Origin: Asticcacaulis sp. AC460
Lineage (GTDB): Bacteria; Pseudomonadota; Alphaproteobacteria; Caulobacterales; Caulobacteraceae
DNA: 64,000 nt
NCBI RefSeq assembly: GCF_000495795.1
Contig: NZ_AWGD01000019.1
Location: 62,001 to 126,000, forward strand
Reading direction: 5' to 3'
Notes under the pieces: generated by a model
What the model was told of the DNA's origin: nothing
Databases searched by the model: none
What the model saw: only the letters and a program-made list of their open reading frames with translations
Made by a program: the position numbers and the translations under genes
Shown here: positions 1 to 8,605 of the stretch, in pieces
Numbering within the stretch: position 1 is the stretch's first letter
How the letters are laid out: every line of letters begins with the position of its first letter

Positions 1-903
1 GTTGGTTTGCCGGTCGGAATTGTAGTTCTGTTGCGGGATGGTCATCAGGTCGATCTTGGCGGCGTTTGAAGCCGAAGCCGTCAGATCGGTCGTCAGGCCG
101 CTGACCAGATAGGGTTGTGGGTTCTTGGCGTCGATCGATTCCGCCGATAGCCCGAAATGGTAGATGGCCATGCGGTACTGGTTCGACAGGGTCTGGGTAT
201 TCCCCGCCATCGTCATCAGGTTCTGCGTCGCCTTGCGTACTACGTCGATGCGCATGGTGAAGCCGATCTTCTTGGCCAGGGTATAGTAGTCCTTACCGGC
301 ACGTGCGCCGGTTTCGTGACAGGCGAAGGCACAGTTACCTTCGGTGCCGTAAATAGAGGTTGGCGTTGCCTTCACCAGTTTGTCGATGTCGGCATAGGTC
401 GCGCCCAGCCCCATGGACGGGCTGTTGTCCAGCAGCAGGTAGAAGTCGATAAATGGCGGGAAGGTCGAGGATGAGGTCGAATTGACCGTGATCGGCACCT
501 TGTTCATGCCCATCAGGCCCAGCAGGTAGGGGCGGTAACTGGCTGTAACGGAGACCTCGGACACCAGGTTGGTCTTCTGTTTCTTGATCTGGGCCTTGAC
601 CTTGAGGCTGTTCAGATCGCCGTGCTTCTTCACATTGGAGTTGAAGATGGCCAGGGCCTGGTCTTCGCCCGTCTTGAAACTGCTGTTACCCTTGGCATTG
701 GCCTTGTAGGCGTAGGAGTTGACCGCGACAGAACTTACGCTGGCGACATCGGCGGCGTCCTGCAGTTCCTTTTTGAGCTGGAAGACGCGGCTGAAGTCGA
801 CGGCGCCGCCGATCGCCAGGAACACGACCGGCAGGGCCAGGCCGATGATCATGACGACATTGCCCCGCGTATTGCGGAAGAACCGCTTCAGTCCGTGCAG
901 CAC
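1..903 (-). CDS. Tad pilus TadG-like vWA-domain protein (3' end beyond window)
   Basis: The first 301 codons are visible; the C-terminus lies beyond position 1. The protein opens with a short basic stretch (LHGLKRFFRNTRGN) and a hydrophobic segment (VVMIIGLALPVVFLAIGGAVDFSR), the class of N-terminal anchor seen in TadE/TadG-type pilus assembly proteins. A von Willebrand A-type MIDAS motif follows (DFYLLLDNSPSMG, DxSxS, about residue 155), then a two-cysteine stretch (CAFACHE). I chose the GTG at 903 because no in-frame ATG precedes it before an upstream stop. Proteins of this type help assemble Flp/Tad pili at the cell envelope. No other tad gene is visible, so the exact role is inferred. Confidence 0.85.
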   Translation of the reverse strand, partial: MLHGLKRFFRNTRGNVVMIIGLALPVVFLAIGGAVDFSRVFQLKKELQDAADVASVSSVAVNSYAYKANAKGNSSFKTGEDQALAIFNSNVKKHGDLNSLKVKAQIKKQKTNLVSEVSVTASYRPYLLGLMGMNKVPITVNSTSSSTFPPFIDFYLLLDNSPSMGLGATYADIDKLVKATPTSIYGTEGNCAFACHETGARAGKDYYTLAKKIGFTMRIDVVRKATQNLMTMAGNTQTLSNQYRMAIYHFGLSAESIDAKNPQPYLVSGLTTDLTASASNAAKIDLMTIPQQNYNSDRQTN

Positions 904-955
904 TTTTTGCGCCCCAGCCTTTTGATAAGGCGCCAGTATGCCACAGACTGCTTAA

Positions 956-1234
956 TCAACCGTTCGATTCGGCAGGGGACAAGGTTTTCAGCGCCAGGGC
1001 GTGCACCGGGCCGGCCAGTTCCTCGGCCAGTTCGGTGTTGACCAGGCGCTGACGGGCCACACGACCCAGCCCTTCAAAGCGATTTGATACGATCACAACG
1101 GAAAAATGGCTCTCGCCCCCTTCACGCGCGCCCATATGTCCACTATGTTTGGCGCTGTCGTCGAGAATCTCCAAACGCTGTGGCGTGAAGGCCTGTTCGA
1201 GCTTCGATCGGATGCGGTCCGCGACACTTCCCAT
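956..1234 (-). CDS. bolA: BolA family protein
   Basis: A 92-residue protein of typical BolA length. It has the characteristic pattern ADRIRSKLEQAF, then DDSAKHSGHMG, then GGESHFSVVIVSNRFEG, and ends in a helical stretch (RQRLVNTELAEEL). The conserved His residues (KHSGH) match those that bind iron-sulfur clusters together with monothiol glutaredoxins. BolA proteins act in iron-sulfur trafficking and stress responses. It is divergent from the J-domain gene, with only 66 bp between the start codons, so the two promoters must overlap or abut. Confidence 0.9.
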   Translation of the reverse strand: MGSVADRIRSKLEQAFTPQRLEILDDSAKHSGHMGAREGGESHFSVVIVSNRFEGLGRVARQRLVNTELAEELAGPVHALALKTLSPAESNG

Positions 1235-1300
1235 AATTCGGCCCTCTTCGCCGTGTAGATTTTCGACGTTTTGTTAAGTTTTCAAGGTAATCTTCATCAT

Positions 1301-1963
1301 ATGAGCGAAGGATTTAAGTACAAGCCCAAATTCATGGACATGCGCATTCGTCCGCCCAAGGAGGGTGAGGAGCATGTGCGTCGGCCTGAAGATGATGTGC
1401 TGCATCTCAAGCCCGGCCAGAAGCCGTGTGAGTGGCCCGAGTGCCATAAGGCTGCGACGGCCCGTGCGCCCAAGTCGCGCGAGATGATGAATGAGTACTA
1501 TAATTTCTGCGTCGCTCACGCGTCGGAATACAACAAAAACTGGAACTTCTTCGCCGGTATGAGCGAGGGAGAGGCCCGCAGCCACCGCGAAGCCATCATG
1601 ACCGGCGGCCGGCCGACCTGGGCGTTCCGCGCGTCGCGCCTGTCGCGTGAGGCGGCCAATATCTCCGCCAAGGGCACGACGTCCAAGGGCTTTTACGATC
1701 CGCATTCGGTGTTCGGCGCCGGTGCTGCCCCCAAGCGCGACGAAGCCGCCCCGGCTCAGCGCCAGTACGGCAAGATCGAGCGTCAGGCCTTTGCCGACCT
1801 GGACCTGGAAGTTGGCGTCGGCGCCGAGGTGGTGCGTGTGCGCTATACTGAGTTGCTGAAGCGCTGCCATCCGGACAACAACGGTGGCGACCGTTCGGCC
1901 GAGGACAAGCTGCAAAGGGTCATCAAGGCCTACAAGGTCCTCAAAAAAATGAATCTTACCTGA
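1301..1963 (+). CDS. J-domain (DnaJ-like) protein
   Basis: A 220-residue protein with its J domain at the C-terminus instead of the N-terminus: a helical run, then the invariant HPD motif (RCHPDNNGGD, His190) and a closing helix (LQRVIKAYKVLKK). The N-terminal part has a conserved-looking block (YKPKFMDMRIRPPK) and a C-x4-C-H pair (CEWPECHKA) of unknown role. An ORF start at 1271 would add ten residues; I prefer the ATG at 1301 because the homologous N-terminus as I remember it begins near SEGFKYKPKF. Such proteins stimulate an Hsp70 (DnaK) ATPase; the client is unknown. It sits next to bolA and upstream of cobS/cobT. Confidence 0.85.
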   Translation: MSEGFKYKPKFMDMRIRPPKEGEEHVRRPEDDVLHLKPGQKPCEWPECHKAATARAPKSREMMNEYYNFCVAHASEYNKNWNFFAGMSEGEARSHREAIMTGGRPTWAFRASRLSREAANISAKGTTSKGFYDPHSVFGAGAAPKRDEAAPAQRQYGKIERQAFADLDLEVGVGAEVVRVRYTELLKRCHPDNNGGDRSAEDKLQRVIKAYKVLKKMNLT

Positions 1964-1978
1964 TCAACGATATGAGGA

Positions 1979-2144
1979 GAGGATGTCTCTGACATCCCCT
2001 CTCCCCGTTCTTCACGGGGAGAGGTTAGGGTGAGGGGCTTTTGTAAGTCTCGCTGAACCTGAATTGTCCGAATAGCCCCTCACCCGATCGCGTTCACTTC
2101 GTTCCGCTCTCGTCCTCTCCCCGCAGGCGGGGAGAGGGGAGTAA
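1979..2144. repeat. Intergenic palindromic repeat (CTCTCCCC/GGGGAGAG type)
   Basis: The gap between the J-domain gene and the convergent GNAT gene is filled by nested inverted repeats: CTCTCCCC-ttcttcac-GGGGAGAG at the left and CCTCTCCCCGC-AGG-CGGGGAGAGG at the right. The flanks (GAGGGGC...GCCCCTC) also pair across the element. The same motif family recurs at 4944-5092 and 54688-54895. It could act as a bidirectional transcript end; it lacks the long T-tract of a classical terminator. Confidence 0.7.
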
Positions 2145-2149
2145 CGGCG

Positions 2150-2857
2150 CTACCGTCCTTTGAAATAACCGTCGCTGTTCGTGCTGGCGCCGGCCCGGCC
2201 GAACAGATTGACCTGCCACAGTTTGCGCGGCTTGAAGCCGGCGCTGTCATACACCCGGATCGCCGCCGTGTTGTCCGGAAGCGAGTGCAGGAACGGTGTA
2301 CGGCCTTCCGCCACGATGCGATTGCCGACCACAGCCATCATCTGCCGCGCCAGGCCGCGGCCCTGATAATCCGGATGCGTGCATATGGCCGTGATCTCGG
2401 TAAAGCCCGGCAGGCACATGCGTTCGCCCGCCATGGCGATCAGGCGGCTGCCGTCGAATGTGCCGGCGAAATATCCCTTTTCGATCGTGCGCGTGCCGAA
2501 TGGGCCCGGCCGGGTTAACTCGGTCAGGGCCAGGATCGCCGGCACATCTTCGGCCGTCAATTGCCGCGTCTCAACCGTCACCGGCGCCGGGCGAAAGTCT
2601 TCGGCGACCAGTTGCAGCACCGGAAACGCGACCAGGCGTTCCAGGCCGACGGGCGCATCCAGCACAGCATCGGCCCAGATCAGGTTATTGCCGCCGTCCG
2701 GGATAATCTCGCCCAGGTTTGCCAGGGCTTGCGGTGTTTCCAGCGCCGCGAAGGGCGACACCTCGGGCGGGTAGCGCAGAACGGGCGGGGCTCCGACCGC
2801 TAGGTGAGCGTGGCGGCTGGTCAGGGCATGCCAGACGGGGTTGTCCAAAGGGTGCAT
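2150..2857 (-). CDS. GNAT family N-acetyltransferase (FR47-like)
   Basis: A 235-residue protein. Its C-terminal half is a GNAT domain: the acetyl-CoA pyrophosphate loop is visible as HPDYQGRGLARQMM (R/QxxGxG/A type), followed by FLHSLPDNTAAIRVYDSAGF, the usual end of FR47-like acetyltransferases. The N-terminal half (MHPLDNPVWHALTSRHAHLA) resembles the extension of predicted acetyltransferases in related bacteria. I place the start at 2857 (MHPLDNP); the open frame continues upstream into the divergent gene, but the longer versions look non-conserved. The substrate is unknown. Confidence 0.85.
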   Translation of the reverse strand: MHPLDNPVWHALTSRHAHLAVGAPPVLRYPPEVSPFAALETPQALANLGEIIPDGGNNLIWADAVLDAPVGLERLVAFPVLQLVAEDFRPAPVTVETRQLTAEDVPAILALTELTRPGPFGTRTIEKGYFAGTFDGSRLIAMAGERMCLPGFTEITAICTHPDYQGRGLARQMMAVVGNRIVAEGRTPFLHSLPDNTAAIRVYDSAGFKPRKLWQVNLFGRAGASTNSDGYFKGR

Positions 2858-2945
2858 GACGCCGAAGTAGGGCCGGGACTCATGGGCGTCAAGATGCTGT
2901 CGCAAACCGTCCGGGAAAAGGGTAGAGCGAAGACAAAAGGAGTCC

Positions 2946-3419
2946 ATGATGACCGATATCCATAAGGGCGGGTGCCAGTGTGGTGCCGTGCGTTTCGAAG
3001 TGAGCGGCCCGCTCGGCAGGGCCTCGGTGTGCCATTGCCGAATGTGCCAGAAGGCGTTCGGCAATGTCATCGCTCCGCTGGTGTCGGTGCGTGAGGCGAT
3101 CCTGACCTGGACGAAGGATGAGCCGGCGCGGTTCCAGAGCTCCAATTTGGTCAGGCGCGGCTTCTGTCCGAAATGCGGTACGCCGCTCACCTACGAAGCG
3201 CCCGACGGTGTCGCGGTGGCCATCGGGGCGTTCGACCATCCGGCGGGGATTGTACCGGACATCCAGTACGGCATCGAAGGCCGCGTCCCGTGGATGGACC
3301 ATGTCAACGACTGGCCCGGTTGCACGACGATGGAGGACATCGAGGCCGCGCCCTTCCTCGATAAGCTGGTCAGCTATCAGTACCCGGATGAACCTCAAAA
3401 CGGCTCAAAGCAGTCGTAA
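2946..3419 (+). CDS. GFA family protein (CENP-V/glutathione-dependent formaldehyde-activating fold)
   Basis: A 157-residue protein with the full set of zinc-binding cysteines of the GFA fold: GGCQCGAVRFE near the N-terminus, CHCRMCQKA about 25 residues later, and CPKCGTPL near residue 78. Members are small zinc proteins; a few were named glutathione-dependent formaldehyde-activating enzymes, but most have no proven activity. Two adjacent ATG codons (2946, 2949) could serve as start. The 3' end overlaps the convergent NTF2-like gene by 25 bp. Confidence 0.88.
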   Translation: MMTDIHKGGCQCGAVRFEVSGPLGRASVCHCRMCQKAFGNVIAPLVSVREAILTWTKDEPARFQSSNLVRRGFCPKCGTPLTYEAPDGVAVAIGAFDHPAGIVPDIQYGIEGRVPWMDHVNDWPGCTTMEDIEAAPFLDKLVSYQYPDEPQNGSKQS

Positions 3420-3805
3420 TTGCGTTGGTTCACGATTTTGCCGTCGCGCAGGGTGAAGACGGTCGAGATATGTGCCGTCATGACATCGCCGGGCTGAAGC
3501 TTGCCCAGCGGCACGGCGATCACGCCTTCCCAGGTTGCTTCGACAGCGGCGTAATCATCCGTGCAGATCAGGGTCTTGATGTCGTAGGTCTGTGACCGCA
3601 TCACACCCTTGCCGCGTTCGAAATCGCTCTTCAGCTTTTCCAGGCCGCGGCGGTCGCCCTTCGGTTTCAACTGATTGGGCCATTCGGTCTGGATCACGGC
3701 CGGGTCATACACAGCAAACAGCGCCTCGCCGTCGCCGGCTTCCAGCGCCTTGTAATAGCTGAGGATGAGTTCGCGGTTGCTATCCTGGGACATCGGGGCT
3801 TCCAT
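3395..3805 (-). CDS. SnoaL/NTF2-like domain protein
   Basis: A 136-residue protein with the SnoaL-like (NTF2 superfamily) pattern: SYYKALEAGDGEALFAVYDP, then a central region, then a strand-rich end with HISTVFTLRDGKIVNQRNYDCFEPF. These form a cone-shaped alpha+beta barrel used by small isomerases, hydrolases or ligand-binding proteins; the ligand cannot be read from sequence. A second ATG at 3793, preceded by GGAAG, may be the true start and would remove four residues. A palindrome at 3848-3864 lies just upstream. Confidence 0.75.
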   Translation of the reverse strand: MEAPMSQDSNRELILSYYKALEAGDGEALFAVYDPAVIQTEWPNQLKPKGDRRGLEKLKSDFERGKGVMRSQTYDIKTLICTDDYAAVEATWEGVIAVPLGKLQPGDVMTAHISTVFTLRDGKIVNQRNYDCFEPF

Positions 3806-3847
3806 GGTTTTCTTACGTTTCTATAGCACGAACCCTGCGACAAAAAA

Positions 3848-3864
3848 GTTCGCAGATTGCGAAC
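3848..3864. promoter_or_regulatory. Candidate operator palindrome GTTCGC-N5-GCGAAC
   Basis: A perfect inverted repeat, GTTCGC-AGATT-GCGAAC, lies in the divergent space between the SnoaL-like gene (start 3805) and cobS (start 3939). Its size and place fit a dimeric repressor or activator site. The regulator is unknown, and it does not match the alphaproteobacterial LexA direct repeat (GTTC-N7-GTTC). Confidence 0.4.
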
Positions 3865-3938
3865 ATTAGGGTTGTGCGCAGGGGCGCAAAGTCTTAGCTG
3901 ACTGTCACGTTATTTCGCTTTGAAAGCCTGATCCCGCC

Positions 3939-4940
3939 ATGTCCGCCGAACTGGAATACAACGATCCCCTGCTGTCGCTCGCGCCCGATAAAAAGGTCAG
4001 CATCCGTGAGGTTTTCGGTGTCGATTCCGACATGATGGTGCCGGCCTTCACGCATCGCGACAGCCACGTGCCCGAGATCGACGAAGCCTACCGCTTCGAT
4101 CCGCAGACGACCCTGGCCATCTGCGCCGGCTTCGCCTACGATCGCCGGGTGATGGTCCAGGGCTTCCACGGTACCGGCAAGTCGACCCACCTCGAACAGA
4201 TCGCCGCCCGCCTGAACTGGCCGATGATCCGCGTCAACCTGGACAGCCACGTGTCGCGGATCGACCTGATCGGCAAGGACGCCATCGTGCTGAAGGACGG
4301 CCAGCAGGTCACCGAATTCCGCGAAGGCATCCTGCCGTGGTCGCTGCAACGCCCCGTCGCTCTGGTGTTCGACGAATACGACGCCGGCCGCCCGGACGTG
4401 ATGTTCGTCATCCAGCGCGTGCTGGAGGCTTCGGGCCGCCTGACCCTGCTGGATCAGAACAAGGTGTTGAAGCCGAACGCTTTCTTCCGCCTGTTCTCGA
4501 CCACCAACACCATCGGCCTGGGCGATACCACGGGCCTCTATCACGGCACCCAACAGATCAACCAGGGCCAGATGGACCGCTGGTCGCTGGTCACCACGCT
4601 CAACTATCTGACCCACGATGCCGAGGTCGAAATCGTCCTGGCTAAGGTGCCGGAGTTCGATACGCCCGAACGCAAGGGCATGATCGATGCCATGGTGCGC
4701 GTCGCCGACATGTCGCGTTCGGCCTTTTCCAACGGCGATATCTCGACCGTCATGTCGCCTCGGACGGTCATTACCTGGGCCCAGAACACCCTGATCTTCA
4801 ACAACGATCCGGAACTGGCCTTCCGCTTGTCCTTCCTCAACAAGAGCGACGAACTGGAGCGCCATACCCTGGCCGAATTCTATCAGCGCGCCTTCGGCAC
4901 CGACGTCAAGGAAAGCGCCCTCAAAGTGAAGGTTATCTAG
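3939..4940 (+). CDS. cobS: Cobaltochelatase subunit CobS (AAA+ ATPase)
   Basis: A 333-residue AAA+ protein matching CobS of the aerobic, CobNST-type cobaltochelatase in length and motifs. Walker A is GFHGTGKS (residues 75-82) and Walker B is VFDE (143-146), followed by sensor-type residues in LFSTTNTIG. CobS forms an ATP-driven hexameric ring with CobT that helps CobN insert Co2+ into hydrogenobyrinic acid a,c-diamide. cobT follows after 167 bp holding a palindromic repeat. No cobN or other cobalamin gene is present in the window, so a chelatase role here is inferred from family membership. Confidence 0.93.
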   Translation: MSAELEYNDPLLSLAPDKKVSIREVFGVDSDMMVPAFTHRDSHVPEIDEAYRFDPQTTLAICAGFAYDRRVMVQGFHGTGKSTHLEQIAARLNWPMIRVNLDSHVSRIDLIGKDAIVLKDGQQVTEFREGILPWSLQRPVALVFDEYDAGRPDVMFVIQRVLEASGRLTLLDQNKVLKPNAFFRLFSTTNTIGLGDTTGLYHGTQQINQGQMDRWSLVTTLNYLTHDAEVEIVLAKVPEFDTPERKGMIDAMVRVADMSRSAFSNGDISTVMSPRTVITWAQNTLIFNNDPELAFRLSFLNKSDELERHTLAEFYQRAFGTDVKESALKVKVI

Positions 4941-4943
4941 CTC

Positions 4944-5092
4944 TCCTCCCCACATGTGGGGAGGGGGACCGCGAAGCGGTGGAGGGGTATCTTGCCGGCT
5001 GTGAATGGACCCCTCCGTCTCGACGCGTTTCGCCCCGTAAGGGGGCTAACTTGCTCGCCACCTCCCCATCAAGATGGGGAGGAGAAGTAGAA
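4944..5092. repeat. Palindromic repeat between cobS and cobT
   Basis: Most of the cobS-cobT spacer is an imperfect palindrome: CTCCTCCCCA...TGGGGAGG at the left, CCTCCCCATC-AAG-ATGGGGAGGAG at the right, with GGACCGCGAAGCGGTGGAGGGGT and CCCCTCCGTCTCGACGCG between them. It belongs to the same family as the copies at 1979-2144 and 54688-54895. If cobS and cobT are cotranscribed, the mRNA would carry a long hairpin between the two reading frames. Confidence 0.75.
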
Positions 5093-5107
5093 AGATTCTC
5101 CGGTCCT

Positions 5108-6958
5108 ATGGCGCAAAAGCCGACCATCCTCAGTGAACCGTTCAAGAAGGCGCTGATCCATTCGACCCGCGCCCTGGCGGAGGATGCCGAGCTGGAGGTC
5201 GTCTTCGGCTCCGACGGCCCGCGTCTGGACGGCAGCAAGCTGATCCTGCCACATCCGCCACGCGACCTGGCGCCCAAGCTGGCCCAGCGGGTGCGCGGCC
5301 AGGCCGACCGCATGGCGTTGCGCCGCGCCCACCACGATGCCGCCGTCGACGCTCGCGCCCGTCCACGCGACAGCCTGTCCGGCGAAGCCTTCGACGCCCT
5401 GGAAGCGGCCCGCCTCGACGCTATCGGCGCGCGCGCCATGCAAGGCGTGCGGCTGAACCTGCAGGCGGCGCTGGAGAATGACCTGGAACGGTCGGGCCTG
5501 ATGCGCAAGGAAGACAAGGCCGATCTGGGCCTGCCCGAGATCCTGGGCCTGATGGCGCGCGAAGCCGTCACCGGCGACCCCGTGCCGGCGTCGGTCCAAC
5601 GCGTGGTCAACATGCTGCGCCATGAGATCGCCGACAAGACCGGCGACGGGCTGGAAAAGCTGGCCGGGCTGATCCACGACCAGAAGGCCTTTACCCAGCA
5701 GGCGCGGAAGGTTCTGACCGCACTCGATCTCGTCGACGACAGCCTCGATGCCGAGGAGGAAAAGCAGGACGAGGGCGAGGAGGGCGAGAATGACGGCGAC
5801 AGCCCCCAGGACGACGCCGAACAGGACGAACAGCCCGACGAAAGCGAGCAGCAGCCTGACCAGCCCGAACCCGACCAGCAAGGCCAGGAACAGGCCCAGG
5901 AAGGCGAGGACGACTACACCCAGATGTCGGGCGATCCGCAGATGGCGTCCGAAAGCTCGACCGACGAAGTACCCGACGGCGAGGCCGGTGAGGCCGATGT
6001 CCGCGACGAAGCGCCCTTCGCTGATAAGGTCAAGAAGGACTACGACGTCTTTACCCGCCAGTTCGACGAGGTCGTGCCGGCCGAGGAACTGTGTGAGCCC
6101 GAGGAACTGGAGCGGCTGCGCGGATTTCTGAATGCGCAACTGGCCAACATGGCGACCATCGTGTCGCGCCTGGCCAACCGGTTACAGCGCAAGCTCATGG
6201 CCCAACAGAGCCGGACCTGGTCGTTCGACCTGGAAGAGGGCGTGCTGGACGCCGCCAAGCTGACGCGGGTGATCGTCGATCCGTCGGCGCCCTTGTCATT
6301 CAAGCAGGAGAAGGACACCGAGTTCCGCGATACGGTGGTCACGCTGCTGCTCGACAATTCGGGCTCGATGCGCGGGCGGCCGATTATGGTCGCGGCCATC
6401 TGCGCCGATGTTCTGGCGCGAACCCTGGAGCGCTGCGGTGTCAAGGTCGAGATCCTGGGCTTCACCACCAAGGCGTGGAAGGGCGGGCTGTCGCGCGAAA
6501 AGTGGGTGCGTGAGGGCAAGCCGGCCAATCCGGGCCGTCTCAACGATTTGCGCCACATCATCTACAAGGCGGCCGATTCGCCATGGCGCCGGACGCACAA
6601 GAACCTGGGTCTGATGATGCGCGAAGGTCTGCTGAAGGAAAACATCGACGGTGAGGCGCTGCAGTGGGCCTATGGGCGCCTGGCCAACCGGCCGGAGCAA
6701 CGCAAGATCCTGATGGTGATCTCGGACGGGGCGCCGGTCGACGACTCGACGTTGAGCGTCAACAACGGGCATTATCTCGAAAACCACCTGCGCCGAGTGA
6801 TCGCCGAGATCGAGGGCGCGCGCAAGGTCGAGCTTGTCGCCATCGGCATCGGCCACGATGTCACGCGCTATTACAAGCGCGCCCTGACGCTGATTGACGT
6901 CGAGCATCTCGCTGGCGGGCTTATGGATAAGCTGACGGAATTATTTGAGGAGAAGTGA
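5108..6958 (+). CDS. cobT: Cobaltochelatase subunit CobT
   Basis: A 616-residue protein with CobT architecture: an N-terminal helical domain, a very acidic Glu/Asp/Gln-rich linker (about residues 216-307, [14 protein letters not shown] onward) and a C-terminal von Willebrand A domain from about residue 405. The MIDAS motif is [11 protein letters not shown] (DxSxS). CobT partners the CobS AAA+ ring in the CobNST chelatase, in the same way BchD partners BchI. The frame stays open upstream to 4979, but that stretch is the intergenic repeat; the ATG at 5108 ([16 protein letters not shown]) is the sensible start. Confidence 0.93.
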   Translation: MAQKPTILSEPFKKALIHSTRALAEDAELEVVFGSDGPRLDGSKLILPHPPRDLAPKLAQRVRGQADRMALRRAHHDAAVDARARPRDSLSGEAFDALEAARLDAIGARAMQGVRLNLQAALENDLERSGLMRKEDKADLGLPEILGLMAREAVTGDPVPASVQRVVNMLRHEIADKTGDGLEKLAGLIHDQKAFTQQARKVLTALDLVDDSLDAEEEKQDEGEEGENDGDSPQDDAEQDEQPDESEQQPDQPEPDQQGQEQAQEGEDDYTQMSGDPQMASESSTDEVPDGEAGEADVRDEAPFADKVKKDYDVFTRQFDEVVPAEELCEPEELERLRGFLNAQLANMATIVSRLANRLQRKLMAQQSRTWSFDLEEGVLDAAKLTRVIVDPSAPLSFKQEKDTEFRDTVVTLLLDNSGSMRGRPIMVAAICADVLARTLERCGVKVEILGFTTKAWKGGLSREKWVREGKPANPGRLNDLRHIIYKAADSPWRRTHKNLGLMMREGLLKENIDGEALQWAYGRLANRPEQRKILMVISDGAPVDDSTLSVNNGHYLENHLRRVIAEIEGARKVELVAIGIGHDVTRYYKRALTLIDVEHLAGGLMDKLTELFEEK

Positions 6959-6973
6959 CGCTCAGGGGGCGGG

Positions 6974-7153
6974 TTAGCCCTTGGCGAGCAGACGTTCCTT
7001 GGCGCGTTGAGAGGCCTTCTGCGCGTCCGCCCAGTTCCGTTCAACGCCGGTTGCGACGGGGGTGCCGCCGGCTTTCGGCCAGATCTTCCATTGGCAGCTA
7101 TTGGGGCCGCGCGGATAAAGACCGATTTCGTATTCTATAGGTTCAGTTTGCAT
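6974..7153 (-). CDS. Small conserved-looking protein, 59 residues
   Basis: A 59-residue gene on the minus strand, in the space between cobT and the plus-strand esterase. It begins MQTEPIEYEIGLYPRGPNSC and ends in a basic, alanine-rich helix (NWADAQKASQRAKERLLAKG) before a TAA stop. Composition and reading are protein-like, with no stretch of low-complexity codons. Its 3' end faces the 3' end of cobT, 16 bp away. No function is recognised; a tryptophan pair (CQWKIWPKAGG) may mark a small nucleic-acid or ligand-binding fold, which is a guess. Confidence 0.6.
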   Translation of the reverse strand: MQTEPIEYEIGLYPRGPNSCQWKIWPKAGGTPVATGVERNWADAQKASQRAKERLLAKG

Positions 7154-7201
7154 CGGCAGATGATATCAGCAAGGCGGATGGATTACAAACCGAGACGCAC
7201 C

Positions 7202-8122
7202 ATGAAATGGCCTTACCTGACGATCGCCGCGATTTTACTGGCCTGTCCAGCCGCGGCGGAATTGCGCCCCTATGGCAGCGAGAGCGTCAGTTTGAAGCCT
7301 TTGCCGGCGGTGACAGATACCAAACCGGCCAATCCGAAGGTGCGCTATGTTGGCGGCTATGAGATCGTTGCGCACGGCACTTCGCAGGTCACCGGACTGT
7401 CGGACCTGGAAATTGGCAGCGACGGTCAGGTGACGGCCCTGAGCGACTTCGGCACCACGCTGCGGTTTTCGCTGAATGGCGGGCCGGTGAAGATCGACCT
7501 GCTGCGCGACAGGGACGGCAAGACCTCGATCAACCGGGACTTTAACGATTCCGAAGATCTGGCCACAGGGCCCGACGGCACGCGCTATGTCAGTTATGAG
7601 CGCATGCATCGGGTCATGGTCTTTGCGCCGGGCACACAGTGGAACGGCACGCCGACGCAATTGCCGATGGCCGGGCTGCCGGGTATGCCCAACAATGAAG
7701 GTCTGGAAGGCCTGGCCTGGCTGGACGGGCAACTGCTGGCCGGTGCCGAATCGGGCGGGTTCTGGCTGTGCGGTGTCGCTAGGCCGGGCTGCAAGGCCGT
7801 CGAAGGCCCGCCCGTGCCGGGTTTTATGTACAAGCTGACGTCGCTGGCGCCGGTGCCCGGCCGCGATGATGAGGTCCTGGCGCTGTATCGCTACTTTGTG
7901 CCGTTCAGCGCGCCGCGCTCGACCTTAAGCCGGCTAAGGTTGAAGGACGGGCGCCTGGTCAAGGTCGAGGATCTGGCGGTCGTGGCGCCGCCTTTGGCGG
8001 TCGACAATTATGAAGGCGTCGCGGCGGTGAAGACCGAGGCGGGGTATCGTCTGTACCTGATCTCCGACAGCCTGGCCGACGATGGCCGGCCGCGGCTGCT
8101 GATGTACGACTGGATTCCCTGA
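7202..8122 (+). CDS. Secreted esterase-like (phytase-like domain) protein
   Basis: A 306-residue protein with a Sec signal peptide (MKWPYLTIAAILLACPAAAEL) and a body typical of the esterase-like activity of phytase family: repeated strands with GLSDLEIGSDGQVTALSDFG, DSEDLATGPDGTRYVSYE, NNEGLEGLAWLDGQLLAGAE and VDNYEGVAAV. These conserved acidic clusters suggest a beta-propeller metal site. The frame is open upstream, but the ATG at 7202 gives a clean signal peptide. It should act in the periplasm on phosphate or ester substrates; the actual substrate is unknown. Confidence 0.85.
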   Translation: MKWPYLTIAAILLACPAAAELRPYGSESVSLKPLPAVTDTKPANPKVRYVGGYEIVAHGTSQVTGLSDLEIGSDGQVTALSDFGTTLRFSLNGGPVKIDLLRDRDGKTSINRDFNDSEDLATGPDGTRYVSYERMHRVMVFAPGTQWNGTPTQLPMAGLPGMPNNEGLEGLAWLDGQLLAGAESGGFWLCGVARPGCKAVEGPPVPGFMYKLTSLAPVPGRDDEVLALYRYFVPFSAPRSTLSRLRLKDGRLVKVEDLAVVAPPLAVDNYEGVAAVKTEAGYRLYLISDSLADDGRPRLLMYDWIP

Positions 8123-8140
8123 TCCTGCCTTTCGGCAAGG

Positions 8141-8605
8141 TCACTCGCTTTCGCCGGCGACCGAGTCGAGGCGGCCGATCACCTTCACCCATCCGTCACT
8201 CATATTGCGGTAGGCGCTGTCGTTCTTCGGCAGGACGAAGCCGGAATGGACCAACTGGACGCGGGTACCGGCCTCGACCGGGGTCAGTGTCCAGGTAACG
8301 ACCGTATCCAGCGGCGCGCCGTAGCCGGTATTGCCGGCGTCACCGCCCTTCCAGGCATAGACCAGACGACGCTTGGGCACGATCTCCAGGACCTGGCAGC
8401 GGATGGTGCCATCCCATGCCCCAGCCGGTTTGGTCTGGAAGGTAAAGGCTTGGCCTTCGGCGGCTCTGAAGCCTGTCGGCTGCATCATCCAGCGCGACAT
8501 CAGTTCGGGCGTGGTCAGGGTCTTCCAAACGGTTTCGGCAGGGTGCGGAAAGACCTCGTCGATGACGATGTCGCGGGTGTCGGTGGGCAGGACCGTTTCG
8601 GTCAT
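8141..8605 (-). CDS. SRPBCC / AHSA1-type domain protein
   Basis: A 154-residue START-like (SRPBCC, AHSA1) protein: IVIDEVFPHPAETVWKTLTTPELMSRWM at the N-terminus, a central LVYAWKGG, then TVVTWTLTPVEAGTRVQLVHSGF and a C-terminal helix (MSDGWVKVIGRLDSVA). This fold binds hydrophobic ligands. Its start overlaps the end of the upstream ArsR-family gene by 4 bp (ATGA), so the two are translationally coupled. ArsR/SRPBCC pairs are common and often linked to small-molecule responses; the ligand here is unknown. Confidence 0.88.
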   Translation of the reverse strand: MTETVLPTDTRDIVIDEVFPHPAETVWKTLTTPELMSRWMMQPTGFRAAEGQAFTFQTKPAGAWDGTIRCQVLEIVPKRRLVYAWKGGDAGNTGYGAPLDTVVTWTLTPVEAGTRVQLVHSGFVLPKNDSAYRNMSDGWVKVIGRLDSVAGESE

